Assembly (NCBI GenBank): GCA_943913655.1
Contig: CALTZA010000001.1
Coordinates: 124,001 to 188,000 of the forward strand
DNA: 64,000 bases
Direction of reading: 5' to 3'
From: an uncultured Francisella sp.
Lineage (GTDB): Bacteria; Pseudomonadota; Gammaproteobacteria; Burkholderiales; Neisseriaceae
How positions within the stretch are numbered: the first letter of the stretch is position 1; every line of letters begins with the position of its first letter. The notes beneath the pieces were generated by a model, which was not told the DNA's origin, did not search any database, and worked only from the letters and a program-made list of their open reading frames with translations. A program made the position numbers and the translations under genes. Of this stretch, positions 53,907 through 63,960 are shown piece after piece.

Positions 53907-54725
53907 ATGGCAATTCTACAAACTGTTTTAGCCACCTTGCCTTTATCCATCTGCGCTAGTTTATTGGCTGGATTACTAGGAATTGGCGGAGGATTACTTA
54001 CTGTTCCTATTGTGACTTCTCTTTTAGAACATCATTTTGGTTTCATCCCTTATATGCAACAAATCACTATTGGCACTTCCTTTGCTGTTATGTGCTGTAC
54101 GCTCGCTTCAAGCGCCATAATGCATCATTATCAACACAACATCAGTTGGTTAGCTGTGAAATCTATTATTGTTTATCTTATTATAGGGACTATCTTAGGA
54201 AGCATCATTGCACCTTATATTCCTAGCAAATCGTTGCAATTTATATTCGCCCTTTTTTGTTACTTTATTGCGGTTAAAAATCTTTTTAAATCAGATGAAT
54301 CAATGACAGATATGACTTTTAAAGAAAATAAAAAAAAATCAGTTAGTGTTGGATTTTTTATCGGCTTATTGGCAAGTTGGCTCGGTATTGGTGGTGGTTC
54401 AATGCTGATTCCTTTTCTTTTAAAGAAAAATCTTTCGATCAAAAAAACGATTGGCACATCCGCCACTTTAGCTTTTCCGATTAGCTTATCAGCAACTATC
54501 TCTTATGTATTAAGCGGACTGCCCTATCAAACCATATTACCAGCACATAGTATTGGTTTTGTCTATTTCCCTTATTTTATCAGCCTAGCTTTAGGCATGG
54601 CTTTATTCGCACCCATCGGAGCCAGATTAAGCATAATTGCTTCTCCTGTACTACTCAGACGACTTCTTACTACTTTACACTTGTTTATCGGCAGTAAGAC
54701 ACTGTGGTCAGTCTTTTACACTTGA
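53907..54725 (+). CDS. TSUP (TauE/SafE) family membrane transporter
   Basis: 272 residues from the ATG at 53907 (frame open to 53832). Eight or so hydrophobic helices and the duplicated TSUP signature: LAGLLGIGGGLLTVPIV near residue 20 and LASWLGIGGGSMLIPFLL near 160. The family exports or imports sulfite, sulfonates or other organic anions; the substrate is unknown. It ends in a 10-nt convergent overlap with hom. Confidence 0.87.
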   Translation: MAILQTVLATLPLSICASLLAGLLGIGGGLLTVPIVTSLLEHHFGFIPYMQQITIGTSFAVMCCTLASSAIMHHYQHNISWLAVKSIIVYLIIGTILGSIIAPYIPSKSLQFIFALFCYFIAVKNLFKSDESMTDMTFKENKKKSVSVGFFIGLLASWLGIGGGSMLIPFLLKKNLSIKKTIGTSATLAFPISLSATISYVLSGLPYQTILPAHSIGFVYFPYFISLALGMALFAPIGARLSIIASPVLLRRLLTTLHLFIGSKTLWSVFYT

Positions 54726-56032
54726 TGAAAAGTCTCTACACGCAGCATCACAACTTGTTTTAGTACTTCATCTAAGCTTTCTAGTTGATAAATGGCATCT
54801 TTGATATGTTGCTCCAAACAAAGATGAGTCAATACAATAAGCTGAGCACCACCGAGAAGAGGAGCTGCTTTTTGTAGCATGACTTCAATAGAAATACCAT
54901 GCGCCACTAATATTTTTGCTACTTGCGATAAGACACCAACTTGGTCTTTAATGACCAAACGCAAGTAATAGCTGCTTTGGATATCATTGATCGAAATAAA
55001 TGGTAATTTTTTAATTTCACTTGGTAAATAAGAAAGATGAGGAACCGGGTGTTTTACATCATTTGTTAATTCGCGTGCTAAGTCAATTAAATCCGCTATC
55101 ACTGCACTAGCAGTAGGCAAGCCTCCTGCACCTGCTCCATAATAAAGTACATCACCTAACATCTTAGAATGTAAATCAACCGCGTTCATGACACCATTAA
55201 CACTGGCAAGTAAGCGATCTTTATGCACTAAAGTCGGATGAACTCGAAGTTCTATCCCTGCTTTGCTGCGTTTTGTAATACCAAGAAGCTTGACTTCATA
55301 ACCAATTTCATCAGCAAATTCAATATCTTCACTCTTAATATGAGTAATTCCTTCCAAATAACAATGCTTAAAATCAATGGGAATGCCAAAAGCCAAAGCC
55401 GCCATCAAAGTAAGTTTATGGCCAGTATCATGCCCCTCAATATCAAAAGTGGGATCGGCTTCTGCATATCCCAAACATTGCGCTTCTTGTAGAGCATGCT
55501 CAAATGTGTTTTTTTTAAGTTTCATCTCAGATAAAATAAAATTACTGGTACCATTAATAATGCCAGCAATATAGCAGATATTATTGGCAGCCAAACCTTC
55601 TCGCAGCATTTTGATAATGGGAATACCGCCAGCAACCGCAGCTTCAAACCTGACTGTCACTTTGTTTTTCTCTGCTTGACTAAAAATTTCATTGCCATAC
55701 TCTGCCAATAACTTTTTATTAGCAGTAATTACATGCTTTTTATTATGTATTGCCTGGAGCACTAATGCTTTTGCATCGGTACTTCCTCCAATTAGCTCCA
55801 CTACCACCTGGATATCTGGATTCTGCACCACAGCAAATACATCGTCACTCAACTGTACATGAGAAGGTAGTGTAAGATTCTTATCTTGGATACGGCGAGA
55901 GGCAACCATGACAAGCTGTATCTTACGGCCTAATTTTTGCTGGATTTTGTGTTGATTGTGGCAAAGAACATCAATTGTCGCCAAACCAACAGTGCCTGCT
56001 CCCATTACACCAACTTTAATCACATCCATCAT
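54716..56032 (-). CDS. hom: Homoserine dehydrogenase
   Basis: 438 residues: NAD(P) domain (IKVGVMGAGTVGLATIDVL), catalytic domain with HVITANKKLLAEYG near residue 95, FEAAVAGGIPIIKMLREGL near 130 and INGTSNFILSEM, and a C-terminal ACT domain (YLRLVIKDQVGVLSQVAKIL, near 350) for feedback by threonine. It reduces aspartate semialdehyde to homoserine. Two adjacent ATGs (56032, 56029). Confidence 0.96.
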   Translation of the reverse strand: MMDVIKVGVMGAGTVGLATIDVLCHNQHKIQQKLGRKIQLVMVASRRIQDKNLTLPSHVQLSDDVFAVVQNPDIQVVVELIGGSTDAKALVLQAIHNKKHVITANKKLLAEYGNEIFSQAEKNKVTVRFEAAVAGGIPIIKMLREGLAANNICYIAGIINGTSNFILSEMKLKKNTFEHALQEAQCLGYAEADPTFDIEGHDTGHKLTLMAALAFGIPIDFKHCYLEGITHIKSEDIEFADEIGYEVKLLGITKRSKAGIELRVHPTLVHKDRLLASVNGVMNAVDLHSKMLGDVLYYGAGAGGLPTASAVIADLIDLARELTNDVKHPVPHLSYLPSEIKKLPFISINDIQSSYYLRLVIKDQVGVLSQVAKILVAHGISIEVMLQKAAPLLGGAQLIVLTHLCLEQHIKDAIYQLESLDEVLKQVVMLRVETFHQV

Positions 56033-56128
56033 TACTCACCTATTCCTATAAGAACTGCGCTATACTTAGCCTTTGGGAAAATATTGTAACTTATCTTGAT
56101 AATGCTTAGTTAGCATCAATTGATAACA

Positions 56129-56494
56129 ATGCAAATTAAAATCACCGGTTCTAATGATTACCCCATCTGGATTGATGGGTATGATGATTATGGTTTACTC
56201 ATTCAAGGAAAGCGCTACAACCACCCCATCCGTATTTGCCAAACAGAAATCAGTGTAGTGCATAAAACCTTTAACTCCATGCAGCTAGGAGATTTTTTAC
56301 TTCCTGATCAATCACCACCAGAAGTAGTAATCATTGGTACAGGCAAAAAACATCTTTTTCTCTCTCCAAAACTGCAAGTAGATCTGTTTACCAAACAATT
56401 ATATGCTGAAACCATGCCCACTGCTTCAGCTGTCCACTCTTTCAATCTGCTTACAGCTGATAAAAGACGCATCTTCACTTGGCTATGGCTCTAA
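56129..56494 (+). CDS. Mth938-like domain protein (DUF498)
   Basis: 121 residues from the ATG at 56129. Mth938/NDUFAF3-like fold: ITGSNDYPIWIDGYDDYGLLI, PEVVIIGTGKKHLFLSP and the C-terminal TASAVHSFNLLTADKRRIFTW. The human relative NDUFAF3 helps assemble complex I; the bacterial role is not established. Lone plus-strand gene between hom and rpoD. Confidence 0.87.
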   Translation: MQIKITGSNDYPIWIDGYDDYGLLIQGKRYNHPIRICQTEISVVHKTFNSMQLGDFLLPDQSPPEVVIIGTGKKHLFLSPKLQVDLFTKQLYAETMPTASAVHSFNLLTADKRRIFTWLWL

Positions 56495-56529
56495 CATAAT
56501 CCCCATGCTATAACGCTGTATCTTCATCC

Positions 56530-58488
56530 TTAATCTTCTTTGCTACTGTCCAAGAAAATACGCAGCAAATCGCTGCGAGGAGGGTGGCGCAATTTACGTA
56601 AGGCTTTTGCTTCTATTTGCCTAATTCTTTCACGTGTCACATCAAACTGTCTGCCAACTTCTTCCAAGGTATGATCAGTATTCATTTCAATCCCAAATCG
56701 CATGCGTAATACTTTTGCTTCGCGCGGGGTCAGACAGGTTGATAAAATTTCTCTTGCTACATCTCTTAAACCTGAGTAGACAGCCGCATCTATAGGAGCA
56801 ATAGTAGTGGTGTCCCCAATAAAATCACCAATATGTGAGTCATCATCATCCCCTATCGGCGTTTCCATAGATACAGGTTCCTTGGCAATTTTCATAATCT
56901 TTCTAATTTTTTCTTCCGGCATGCCCATCAATTCTGCTAATTTATTGGAATCCGGATCATTGCCTGTTTCTTGTAAATATTGGCGTGATAATCGATTCAT
57001 TTTATTAATCGTTTCAATCATATGCACTGGAATACGAATGGTCCTAGCTTGATCAGCAATTGAACGGGTGATCGCCTGTCTAATCCACCAAGTAGCATAA
57101 GTAGAGAATTTATAGCCACGACGATACTCAAATTTGTCGACTGCTTTCATTAGGCCAATATTACCTTCTTGAATTAAATCTAAGAATTGTAACCCACGAT
57201 TAGTGTATTTTTTGGCTATAGAAATTACCAAGCGCAAATTCGCTTGGATCATTTCTTCCTTAGCACGATTAGTTTCTTTCTCATTTTTGGTTAACTCACG
57301 GCCAGTGTTGCGCAGTTCATCTAACGACAACATGGTCTCTGCTTCCACTTCAATTAACTGCTGCTGCAATTCCAAAATATTATGTTGAAACCGCTTTAAC
57401 TCTCTCACCCAGGGATTTTTTTTCGCCATTTCATCCTTAAGTAGATCAATATCAGTCAAGCGAGGCATAAAATATTCTCGAATATAGTCCTTATCCATAT
57501 GAATATGGTTAAGGCATAAACGTATGATCTCGTTCTCTGCACTAGATACAATAGCAAGCTTTTGACGCAAATGCTGACACAATTCTTCTGTACGCTTAGA
57601 ACTAAAGCGCATTTTATTTAACTCATCAATGATCTCATTCTGGACTTTAAGGTATTTTTTATCTTGGTTACCGTATTTTTTAAAATATCTGATTAAACGT
57701 ACATATAGCTTTTCCACTCTAGCAAAGTGGACAAGCGCCTGTATTTTTAATTCTTCAAGATGTTTTTCCTCAACAGCATGCTTGGTACCTTGTTCTTCCT
57801 CCTCTTCTCCTGGATCATCACTGTTGTCTTCAGATAAATCATCTGGGGAAGATAAGTCAGTAGAAGTCTCTTCTTGCAGTACCCCATTTTCTTCTTCAAT
57901 AGTCTGCACATGTGATTCTTCATAAATAATCGCTTCAACCAATTCATCTATAGCCAACTGCCCAGCTTTTACACTCTTTACTAATTCTAATATCTCTGCA
58001 ATAGAACTAGGGCAAGTACTAATTGTTTGTATGGTTTTCTTAAGTGCTGTTTCAATTTTTTTTGCAATGACAATTTCATCATCACGTGTCAACAAATTGA
58101 CTTGCCCCATTTCACGCATGTACATACGCACAGGATCGGTCGTACGCCCAAACTCAGCATCAAAGCTAGATAAAGCAGCTTCAGTGACCGTCTCATCATC
58201 AGTATCAGAAATGGTTTGATCACTCATTAGTAAAGTCTCAGCATCTGGAGCCACCTCTGTGACTTGAATGCCCAAACCTCGAATCGTTTCAATGATGTTA
58301 TCAATCTGCTCACTGCCCACCATATCATCAGACAAATAATCATTGACTTCTGAAAACATAAGATAGCCACGCTCTTTACCCAAAGCCACTAGCTTACTAA
58401 TCTGTTCTCTTTTTTCCTCAGCAGTTAACACAGGAATGCGTTCTTCTATACTGTTCATCACTTGTGCAGTTTCATCTTGTTGCTTCAT
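56530..58488 (-). CDS. rpoD: RNA polymerase primary sigma factor (sigma-70)
   Basis: About 652 residues. Region 1.1 (REQISKLVALGKERGYLMF), 1.2 (DPVRMYMREMGQVNLLTRDDE), a large acidic non-conserved region with an EEEEE run, region 2 (ANLRLVISIAKKYTNRGLQF, YKFSTYATWWIRQAITRSIA), 3 (IRIPVHMIETINK) and 4.2 (LEEVGRQFDVTRERIRQIEAKALRKLRHP). The second ATG (58488) has AGGA at better spacing than the first (58491). Its start overlaps the dnaG stop by 17-20 nt, in the classical rpsU-dnaG-rpoD macromolecular synthesis operon. Confidence 0.98.
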   Translation of the reverse strand: MKQQDETAQVMNSIEERIPVLTAEEKREQISKLVALGKERGYLMFSEVNDYLSDDMVGSEQIDNIIETIRGLGIQVTEVAPDAETLLMSDQTISDTDDETVTEAALSSFDAEFGRTTDPVRMYMREMGQVNLLTRDDEIVIAKKIETALKKTIQTISTCPSSIAEILELVKSVKAGQLAIDELVEAIIYEESHVQTIEEENGVLQEETSTDLSSPDDLSEDNSDDPGEEEEEQGTKHAVEEKHLEELKIQALVHFARVEKLYVRLIRYFKKYGNQDKKYLKVQNEIIDELNKMRFSSKRTEELCQHLRQKLAIVSSAENEIIRLCLNHIHMDKDYIREYFMPRLTDIDLLKDEMAKKNPWVRELKRFQHNILELQQQLIEVEAETMLSLDELRNTGRELTKNEKETNRAKEEMIQANLRLVISIAKKYTNRGLQFLDLIQEGNIGLMKAVDKFEYRRGYKFSTYATWWIRQAITRSIADQARTIRIPVHMIETINKMNRLSRQYLQETGNDPDSNKLAELMGMPEEKIRKIMKIAKEPVSMETPIGDDDDSHIGDFIGDTTTIAPIDAAVYSGLRDVAREILSTCLTPREAKVLRMRFGIEMNTDHTLEEVGRQFDVTRERIRQIEAKALRKLRHPPRSDLLRIFLDSSKED

Positions 58489-60316
58489 CATTTTGTCCTA
58501 AAAAAGGTTGACATGGTCTTCTCAAATGGAGTCGTTTATTGATTAATGCTTGCAACAACGCCTCTTGCCCTTCATCTAAACCATCAGTTTTAATCAGCGA
58601 TCTTAGTTCAGCTAATTCCTTAGTAAAAATATCTTGTTTGATTCTTGTTAAACCAACTTTAAATTCTTCTTCACTATCCACTTCACTAGCTCGCTCACTC
58701 TCACAAGCAAACACACTATCTTGGACTTTGGCTAATAAAGAATAAAAAGGACTATCCTTAAATAGCTCTAATAGCTGTACTGTATTTTTAACTTGTCCTT
58801 GACTTTCAAGTACAGCTTGCGTGAGCGCTAATAAACAATGAATATCTTCACCATATTCAAGATAATCTGGCAAATGCACATATGTGGCCAAATATGGTTT
58901 TGTCAATAACCAATAAATCATTTTTTTATTATGAGATGTCACTTCTTCTTGACTAATCCACTGTCTTGACCACTGATCACAACGATAACTTTTAGGCTGA
59001 CTAGGTAATGTAGTCGTCTGGCCCAATAATGGTTGTAATTGCCCTAAAGTAATATCAAGCTGTTCTGCAAGTGCTTTAATCAATAAATCCTTAAAAGTGG
59101 AATCGGGCATTAGTGTGAATAACTTTGCTGCTTGACTGATAATCAAAGACTGAGCTTCGGCACTTTTGATTGCCTTACCTTGCGTTAATGTCTGCAAAAA
59201 ATAGCGTGATAAAGGCCATGCTTGCTCATTGATTAAATTCTCAAAAACCTTTTGACCATGGTGCCTAACAAATTCATCCGGATCTTGTCCATCTGGTAAA
59301 AAAATAAAATAGATATGTTTATTTTCCTTGATCAAAGTTAAAGCCTGCGTCAGCGCTTTCCAAGCTGCTTTACGACCTGCTTGATCGCCATCAAAACAAA
59401 AATAAATCTGATCAGCAAAACGAAATAATTGTTGAATATGCTGTTGAGTGGTAGCAGTGCCTAAGGTTGCGACCACATAATCAACGCCGTGCTGTGCCAG
59501 CGCCAGCACATCCATATAGCCTTCTACCACCACTACTTTTTTCCTTTGACGAATAGCAGTTTTCGCCTCAAATAAACCATATAAACTTTTACTTTTATTA
59601 AACAATGGGTTTTCAGCAGAGTTAAGATATTTAGGCAAACTTTTATCTAATACCCGAGCGCCAAAACCCACTACAGATCCCTGGATATCACGAATGGGAA
59701 ACATGAGACGATGTCTAAACCGGGGTTTAATCGCATTAGCTGCAGTAGTTACCTTCTCTTTTTGTACCATTAAATCAGCCGTCAAGAGAAGCTGATGAAA
59801 AGAATCAGAAAATAATGTATTCAGATAATTTGTATAAGGAGCAAAACCAACCTGATAACGATCAATGATCTCAGCTGAAAGTTGCCTTTTGCATAAATAA
59901 TCTACCACTGAAGAATGGTGACGTTGATGATAGAAGTAATCCGCTACTTTTTTATTGATTTCACGCAAATGATCTTTAAAATCCTTAGTCGTATCACTCT
60001 TTTTAGAAATAGAATAATGCTGCTGACTATGTTGCACTGTCATACCTACAGTAGAAGCCAAATGTTCTATTGCATTGACAAAATCCAGACCCAAATAATC
60101 CATGACAAATTGAATGACATTGCCATGTACCCCGCAACCAAAACAATGGTAAAACTGCTTATCAGCAGAAACAGTAAAAGAGGGCGTTTTTTCTTGATGA
60201 AAAGGGCAACAGGCAACTTCATTGGCACCGGCTTTTTTTAGCGGCACATAGCGGTTAATAAGATCGACAATATCCACTCTACCCAGTAACTCAACGGTAA
60301 AATTTCGGTCAATCAT
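58472..60316 (-). CDS. dnaG: DNA primase
   Basis: 614 residues from the ATG at 60316, with GAGG at 6-nt spacing. CHC2 zinc finger ACCPFHQEKTPSF with YHCFGCGVHG near residues 35-65, the RNA polymerase domain with FGARVLDKSLPKYLNS, Toprim KVVVVEGYMDVLALAQHG near 260 and YFCFDGDQAGRKAA near 305, then the helicase-binding C-terminus. It primes replication. It is separated from rpsU by about 210 bp. Confidence 0.97.
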   Translation of the reverse strand: MIDRNFTVELLGRVDIVDLINRYVPLKKAGANEVACCPFHQEKTPSFTVSADKQFYHCFGCGVHGNVIQFVMDYLGLDFVNAIEHLASTVGMTVQHSQQHYSISKKSDTTKDFKDHLREINKKVADYFYHQRHHSSVVDYLCKRQLSAEIIDRYQVGFAPYTNYLNTLFSDSFHQLLLTADLMVQKEKVTTAANAIKPRFRHRLMFPIRDIQGSVVGFGARVLDKSLPKYLNSAENPLFNKSKSLYGLFEAKTAIRQRKKVVVVEGYMDVLALAQHGVDYVVATLGTATTQQHIQQLFRFADQIYFCFDGDQAGRKAAWKALTQALTLIKENKHIYFIFLPDGQDPDEFVRHHGQKVFENLINEQAWPLSRYFLQTLTQGKAIKSAEAQSLIISQAAKLFTLMPDSTFKDLLIKALAEQLDITLGQLQPLLGQTTTLPSQPKSYRCDQWSRQWISQEEVTSHNKKMIYWLLTKPYLATYVHLPDYLEYGEDIHCLLALTQAVLESQGQVKNTVQLLELFKDSPFYSLLAKVQDSVFACESERASEVDSEEEFKVGLTRIKQDIFTKELAELRSLIKTDGLDEGQEALLQALINKRLHLRRPCQPFLGQNDEATR

Positions 60317-60527
60317 GCCGGACCTCAACTGCGTTAATCAATGTCAATCATGCTAAATAACATGGCTAAATCTATTTCATTTAACCTTCATTACAAGAAT
60401 TTGCCCTATAGCTAGCTAATGCAAAATAATAAAACCACCCTTAATTACAGCAACTATTGAATAAATCACCGCATACAAGCTACGCTATAAAGTACTCGTT
60501 TAAAAAACATGGAAAAGTATATTAATA
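60317..60527. other. Gap between rpsU and dnaG
   Basis: About 210 bp of AT-rich sequence. In E. coli this position holds a terminator that partly uncouples rpsU from dnaG; no clear hairpin with a U tract is visible here. No gene recognised. Confidence 0.4.
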
Positions 60528-60740
60528 TTAATAATTTTTTTGTGGTAACGATTGACTACGTAATCTTTTTTGCAGCCGCTTTTTTGCAGCTGCTTTTTTA
60601 CGTTTTCTAGCAGTAGTAGGTTTTTCGTAAGCTTCACGGGCTCTTAATTCAGTTAATAAACCTGTCTTTTCAACAGAACGCTTAAAGCGCCTCATTGCCA
60701 CTTCAAATGGCTCATTTTCTTTTACTCGTACCGTTGGCAT
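60528..60740 (-). CDS. rpsU: 30S ribosomal protein S21
   Basis: 70 residues from MPTVRVKENEPFEVAMRRF, the homologous start; a second in-frame ATG at 60767 would add MPTGENRQV but has no ribosome-binding site. Conserved KRSVEKTGLLTELRAREAYEKP and a basic tail ending KKRLQKRLRSQSLPQKNY. It assists 30S initiation near the anti-Shine-Dalgarno. Head of the rpsU-dnaG-rpoD operon. Confidence 0.96.
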   Translation of the reverse strand: MPTVRVKENEPFEVAMRRFKRSVEKTGLLTELRAREAYEKPTTARKRKKAAAKKRLQKRLRSQSLPQKNY

Positions 60741-60809
60741 AACTTGTCTGTTTTCTCCAGTTGGCATAAAAAATAAGTCGGCTAGGATAAATAGAAATCC
60801 CTATTCTTG

Positions 60810-61922
60810 TCAAGGGCTTTCCATTAACACCATATGGTTGCGATGTACTAATTCTTCTTCAAAAATGTAGCCTAGTGACTGTTCTATTTTGTCTGTGCTT
60901 AATCCCATAATACGTAATGCATCTTCACTGCTATAATTAATTAAGCCTCGTGCTATTTCTTTATTATCAGACAAACAGATGGATACCACGTCCCCTCGTT
61001 TAAATCTTCCTTGTATGCACACACAACCAATTGGTAATAAACTTTTTTCATATTCCCTCAGAGCAATAGCAGCTCCTGGATCAATAATCACCACACCTGC
61101 CACTATCAATTGATTAATCAACCACTGACTGCGTGCATTGACAATAGATACTGTAGGTTTTAAACAGGTACCTACTTTCTCTTCTTGCATGATTTTAAGT
61201 AATACATCTTCTTCTTGCCCAGAAGCAATAATGGTTTTAACACCACTTTTGGCTGCTTTTCTGGCTGCTCTAATTTTAGTATACATCCCACCAGTGCCTA
61301 CCTTGCTACCAGAACCTCGTGCAACTTGTAAAAGCCTTGGATCATTAACTGCCGCTTCATCAATTAATCGTGCTTGTGGATTTGAACGTGGATCATCATC
61401 ATATACCCCAGCGCAATCAGTTAAAATGATATATGCCTTAGCATTTAATAAACTGGCTACCATAGCGCCTAGAGTATCGTTATTGCCAAGATTAATTTCT
61501 GCAGTTGAAACCGTGTCATTTTCATTGATAATTGGTAACACAGATTGCTTCAATAAAGTCAATAAAGTAGTGCGTACATTTAAATAACGACAGCGTTCTT
61601 TGATATCATCATGAGTGAGTAGTACCTGCGCAGCCAAAATATGAAAACGATCAAAAAGCTTTTGATAAGCTTTAATTAACCCTACTTGGCCTACTGCCGC
61701 AGCGGCTTGTAAATCACAGATTTTTTTGGGCCGTACTGTCCAGCCCAAAACCTCCATCCCCACTGCAATTGCACCACTGGAAACAAGAACTACTAAATGC
61801 CCACTTTGACGTAGCTGAGCAATCTGACCTACCCACTCTGAAAGACGAGAATTGGCAATACCAACGCCACCTTCTGCAATCAAGGAAGAACCAACTTTAA
61901 CAACGATAGGTTGTTGCAACAT
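60810..61922 (-). CDS. proB: Glutamate 5-kinase
   Basis: 370 residues: amino-acid kinase domain (IVVKVGSSLIAEGG, VLVSSGAIAVGMEVLGW, INENDTVSTAEINLGNNDTLGAMVA-type site split near residue 145, VGTGGMYTKIRAA near 225) and a C-terminal PUA domain (from about 285). It phosphorylates glutamate for proline synthesis. Lies 28 nt after rplS on the same strand, an uncommon but plausible extension of the rpsP-rimM-trmD-rplS operon. proA is not in the window. Confidence 0.96.
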   Translation of the reverse strand: MLQQPIVVKVGSSLIAEGGVGIANSRLSEWVGQIAQLRQSGHLVVLVSSGAIAVGMEVLGWTVRPKKICDLQAAAAVGQVGLIKAYQKLFDRFHILAAQVLLTHDDIKERCRYLNVRTTLLTLLKQSVLPIINENDTVSTAEINLGNNDTLGAMVASLLNAKAYIILTDCAGVYDDDPRSNPQARLIDEAAVNDPRLLQVARGSGSKVGTGGMYTKIRAARKAAKSGVKTIIASGQEEDVLLKIMQEEKVGTCLKPTVSIVNARSQWLINQLIVAGVVIIDPGAAIALREYEKSLLPIGCVCIQGRFKRGDVVSICLSDNKEIARGLINYSSEDALRIMGLSTDKIEQSLGYIFEEELVHRNHMVLMESP

Positions 61923-61949
61923 CTTATTGGTTGAAATAAAGCAAACTAT

Positions 61950-62327
61950 TTATTTACGATTGGGTAGTTTTTCCTTAATACGGGCTGCCTTACCAGTTAA
62001 GCCGCGTAAATAGTACAACTTAGCACGACGTACATCTCCACGCCGCTTGATATCAATTTTTTCTACATTAGGAGTATACAATTGAAATGTTCTTTCCACT
62101 CCCTCGCCGCTAGAAATTTTGCGTACAGTAAAAGAGCTATTAATACCACGATTACGCTTGCTGATCACCACACCTTCAAATGCCTGTGATCGTACACGTG
62201 AGCCTTCTTGGAACTTAACCCAAACCAACACTGTGTCACCAGGGCGAAAATCAGGAATAATCTTTTTGCCTTCCTCTAGTAGACGGGTCATCTCTTCTTT
62301 TTCAATTGCTTCAATAATCTTACTCAT
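61950..62327 (-). CDS. rplS: 50S ribosomal protein L19
   Basis: 125 residues. FRPGDTVLVWVKFQEGSR, QAFEGVVISKRNRGINSSFTVRKIS, GEGVERTFQLYTPNVEKI and RRGDVRRAKLYYLRGLTGK cover almost the whole conserved fold. At the 30S-50S interface. Last of the rpsP-rimM-trmD-rplS order. Confidence 0.98.
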   Translation of the reverse strand: MSKIIEAIEKEEMTRLLEEGKKIIPDFRPGDTVLVWVKFQEGSRVRSQAFEGVVISKRNRGINSSFTVRKISSGEGVERTFQLYTPNVEKIDIKRRGDVRRAKLYYLRGLTGKAARIKEKLPNRK

Positions 62328-62341
62328 GCTTTACCTCACTA

Positions 62342-63097
62342 TTATATGGACATATCTTGGTGCTCTTGATCAATTTCTTGTAAGAGACAAGATTCCTCTG
62401 GGTTATATTGGCGTTTTTCTAACAAATCTGGGCGTCTACGTAATGTTCTGCTAAGCGCCATCTTCAAGCGCCATTTTTTAATAGCCTGATGATTGCCTGA
62501 AAGCAAAACAGATGGAACATTCCGCTTTTCCAGTTGCTCCGGTCGAGTATATTGCGGATAATCCAATAACCCATTGACAAATGATTCTTGCACCGCAGAT
62601 TGACTATCTCCCAGCACTTCTGGAATCAAACGCAACACACTATCAATGAGCAGCATAGCAGGAAGTTCTCCTCCTGAAGCCACAAAATCTCCAACTGAGA
62701 CCTCCTCTACACCACTTAACTCAATAAATCTTTCATCAACTCCTTCATAACGGCCGCACACCAAAATTAAAGACGATGCTTGGGCTAACTCTTGTATTTT
62801 TTTTTGGGTAAGCACTTGACCTTGAGGGCTTAGATAAATACCTCTTGTTGATCCCACTGTTTTTTTTTGGGCTTCACGATATGCTGCCAATAAGGGTCCT
62901 GCCTGCATAACCATGCCAGGCCCACCACCAAAGGGTCGATCGTCAATATAGCCTAACTGATTCTCAGTAAAATCTCGCGGATTAATCGAAGTAAAATGCC
63001 ATAACCCCTTTTTTAGAGCTCGCCCAGTCACACCATAATCGCATAAAGCGGCAAACATTTTCGGGAAAATACTAATGACCTGTATACGCATTTTCAC
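62342..63097 (-). CDS. trmD: tRNA (guanine-N1)-methyltransferase
   Basis: 251 residues, SPOUT fold. Signatures: VISIFPKMFAALCDYGVTGRA, LGYIDDRPFGGGPGMVMQ near residue 50, LVCGRYEGVDERFIE near 112, SVGDFVASGGELPAMLLID near 130 (trefoil knot and SAM site). Methylates G37 of tRNAs reading CNN/GGG, preventing +1 frameshifts. GTG at 63097 overlaps the rimM TGA; the ATG two codons later (63091) is an alternative. Confidence 0.97.
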   Translation of the reverse strand: MKMRIQVISIFPKMFAALCDYGVTGRALKKGLWHFTSINPRDFTENQLGYIDDRPFGGGPGMVMQAGPLLAAYREAQKKTVGSTRGIYLSPQGQVLTQKKIQELAQASSLILVCGRYEGVDERFIELSGVEEVSVGDFVASGGELPAMLLIDSVLRLIPEVLGDSQSAVQESFVNGLLDYPQYTRPEQLEKRNVPSVLLSGNHQAIKKWRLKMALSRTLRRRPDLLEKRQYNPEESCLLQEIDQEHQDMSI

Positions 63098-63606
63098 TGC
63101 CAGTCTACCCTGATGACTCCCTCCCCTAACCTGACCTCGTCCACATACAAAGCAACAAAAGGAATCAATATATCTGGTCCTACTTCTTTTTTATTTGAAA
63201 TAACCAAAACATCCTTGGACCCTGTTTTCATCAACGTTCTTACTTGGCCAAGGCAACACCCTTGTCTGTTAATCACACTCAATCCCACTAAATCATGCCA
63301 ATAATATCCATCTTCTGGAAGATCTTCTAAGGCTTCTCTGTTGATGCTAATGATAGCACCTGTTAAATATTGGGCACTATCTCTATCGTTTATTCCCTTA
63401 AGTTTGGCCTGTAAGCCATTATTGGCCAAACGTCCTTGGTCCAACTGATACCAAGCAGCGTCTAGACCAGCATGATGAAGATGCCACAATGGGTAATCCA
63501 ACAAAGACCCTTCACGTTCAGTGTATGATCTCACTCGAAAAAAGCCTTTTAAACCAACAGGACCTAATACTTTACCCATCACAATCAAATCTTGCTTTTG
63601 CAACAT
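63094..63606 (-). CDS. rimM: 16S rRNA processing protein RimM
   Basis: 170 residues: N-terminal reductase-like barrel (VMGKVLGPVGLKGFFRVRSYTE) and C-terminal PRC barrel (YYWHDLVGLSVINRQGCCLG, DILIPFVALYVDEV). It assists 30S head maturation through S19. Overlaps trmD by 4 nt. Confidence 0.96.
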   Translation of the reverse strand: MLQKQDLIVMGKVLGPVGLKGFFRVRSYTEREGSLLDYPLWHLHHAGLDAAWYQLDQGRLANNGLQAKLKGINDRDSAQYLTGAIISINREALEDLPEDGYYWHDLVGLSVINRQGCCLGQVRTLMKTGSKDVLVISNKKEVGPDILIPFVALYVDEVRLGEGVIRVDWQ

Positions 63607-63624
63607 TATCAGATCAGATGCTCT

Positions 63625-63888
63625 TTAAGCCTGCTTGCCTGTTATCTGCTGATGACTTTTCTTCAGTAACTTTTTTACAGCAGGACTAAGCTGTGCCCCT
63701 TTTTGCATCCAGTAATCAACCCGTGCATTTTGAATGCGTAAATTCTCTACTGTTTCAACACCCACTGGATTGTAAAATCCCACGCGCTCAATAAAGCGCC
63801 CGTCTCTTGCACTTCTTGAATCAGTGACCACAATATTGTAAAAGGGTCTATGTTTGGCGCCTGCTCGAGACATGCGAATAATAACCAT
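63625..63888 (-). CDS. rpsP: 30S ribosomal protein S16
   Basis: 87 residues: MVIIRMSRAGAKHRPFYNIV, VTDSRSARDGRFIERVGFYNP, ARVDYWMQKGAQLSPAVKKLL. First gene of the rpsP-rimM-trmD-rplS operon, with GAGGA before the ATG. Confidence 0.98.
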   Translation of the reverse strand: MVIIRMSRAGAKHRPFYNIVVTDSRSARDGRFIERVGFYNPVGVETVENLRIQNARVDYWMQKGAQLSPAVKKLLKKSHQQITGKQA

Positions 63889-63960
63889 GTTTTATTCCTC
63901 GACTTATCTAATTCTTGATCATCTGCCCTCATGATTTTTATGTGACAGAAAAAACAGACT

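Noticed and set aside
61138..61587. 149-codon frame antisense to proB
   Set aside because: Shadow of a clearly functional gene; Ser/Thr/Leu-rich reverse-frame composition and no SD.
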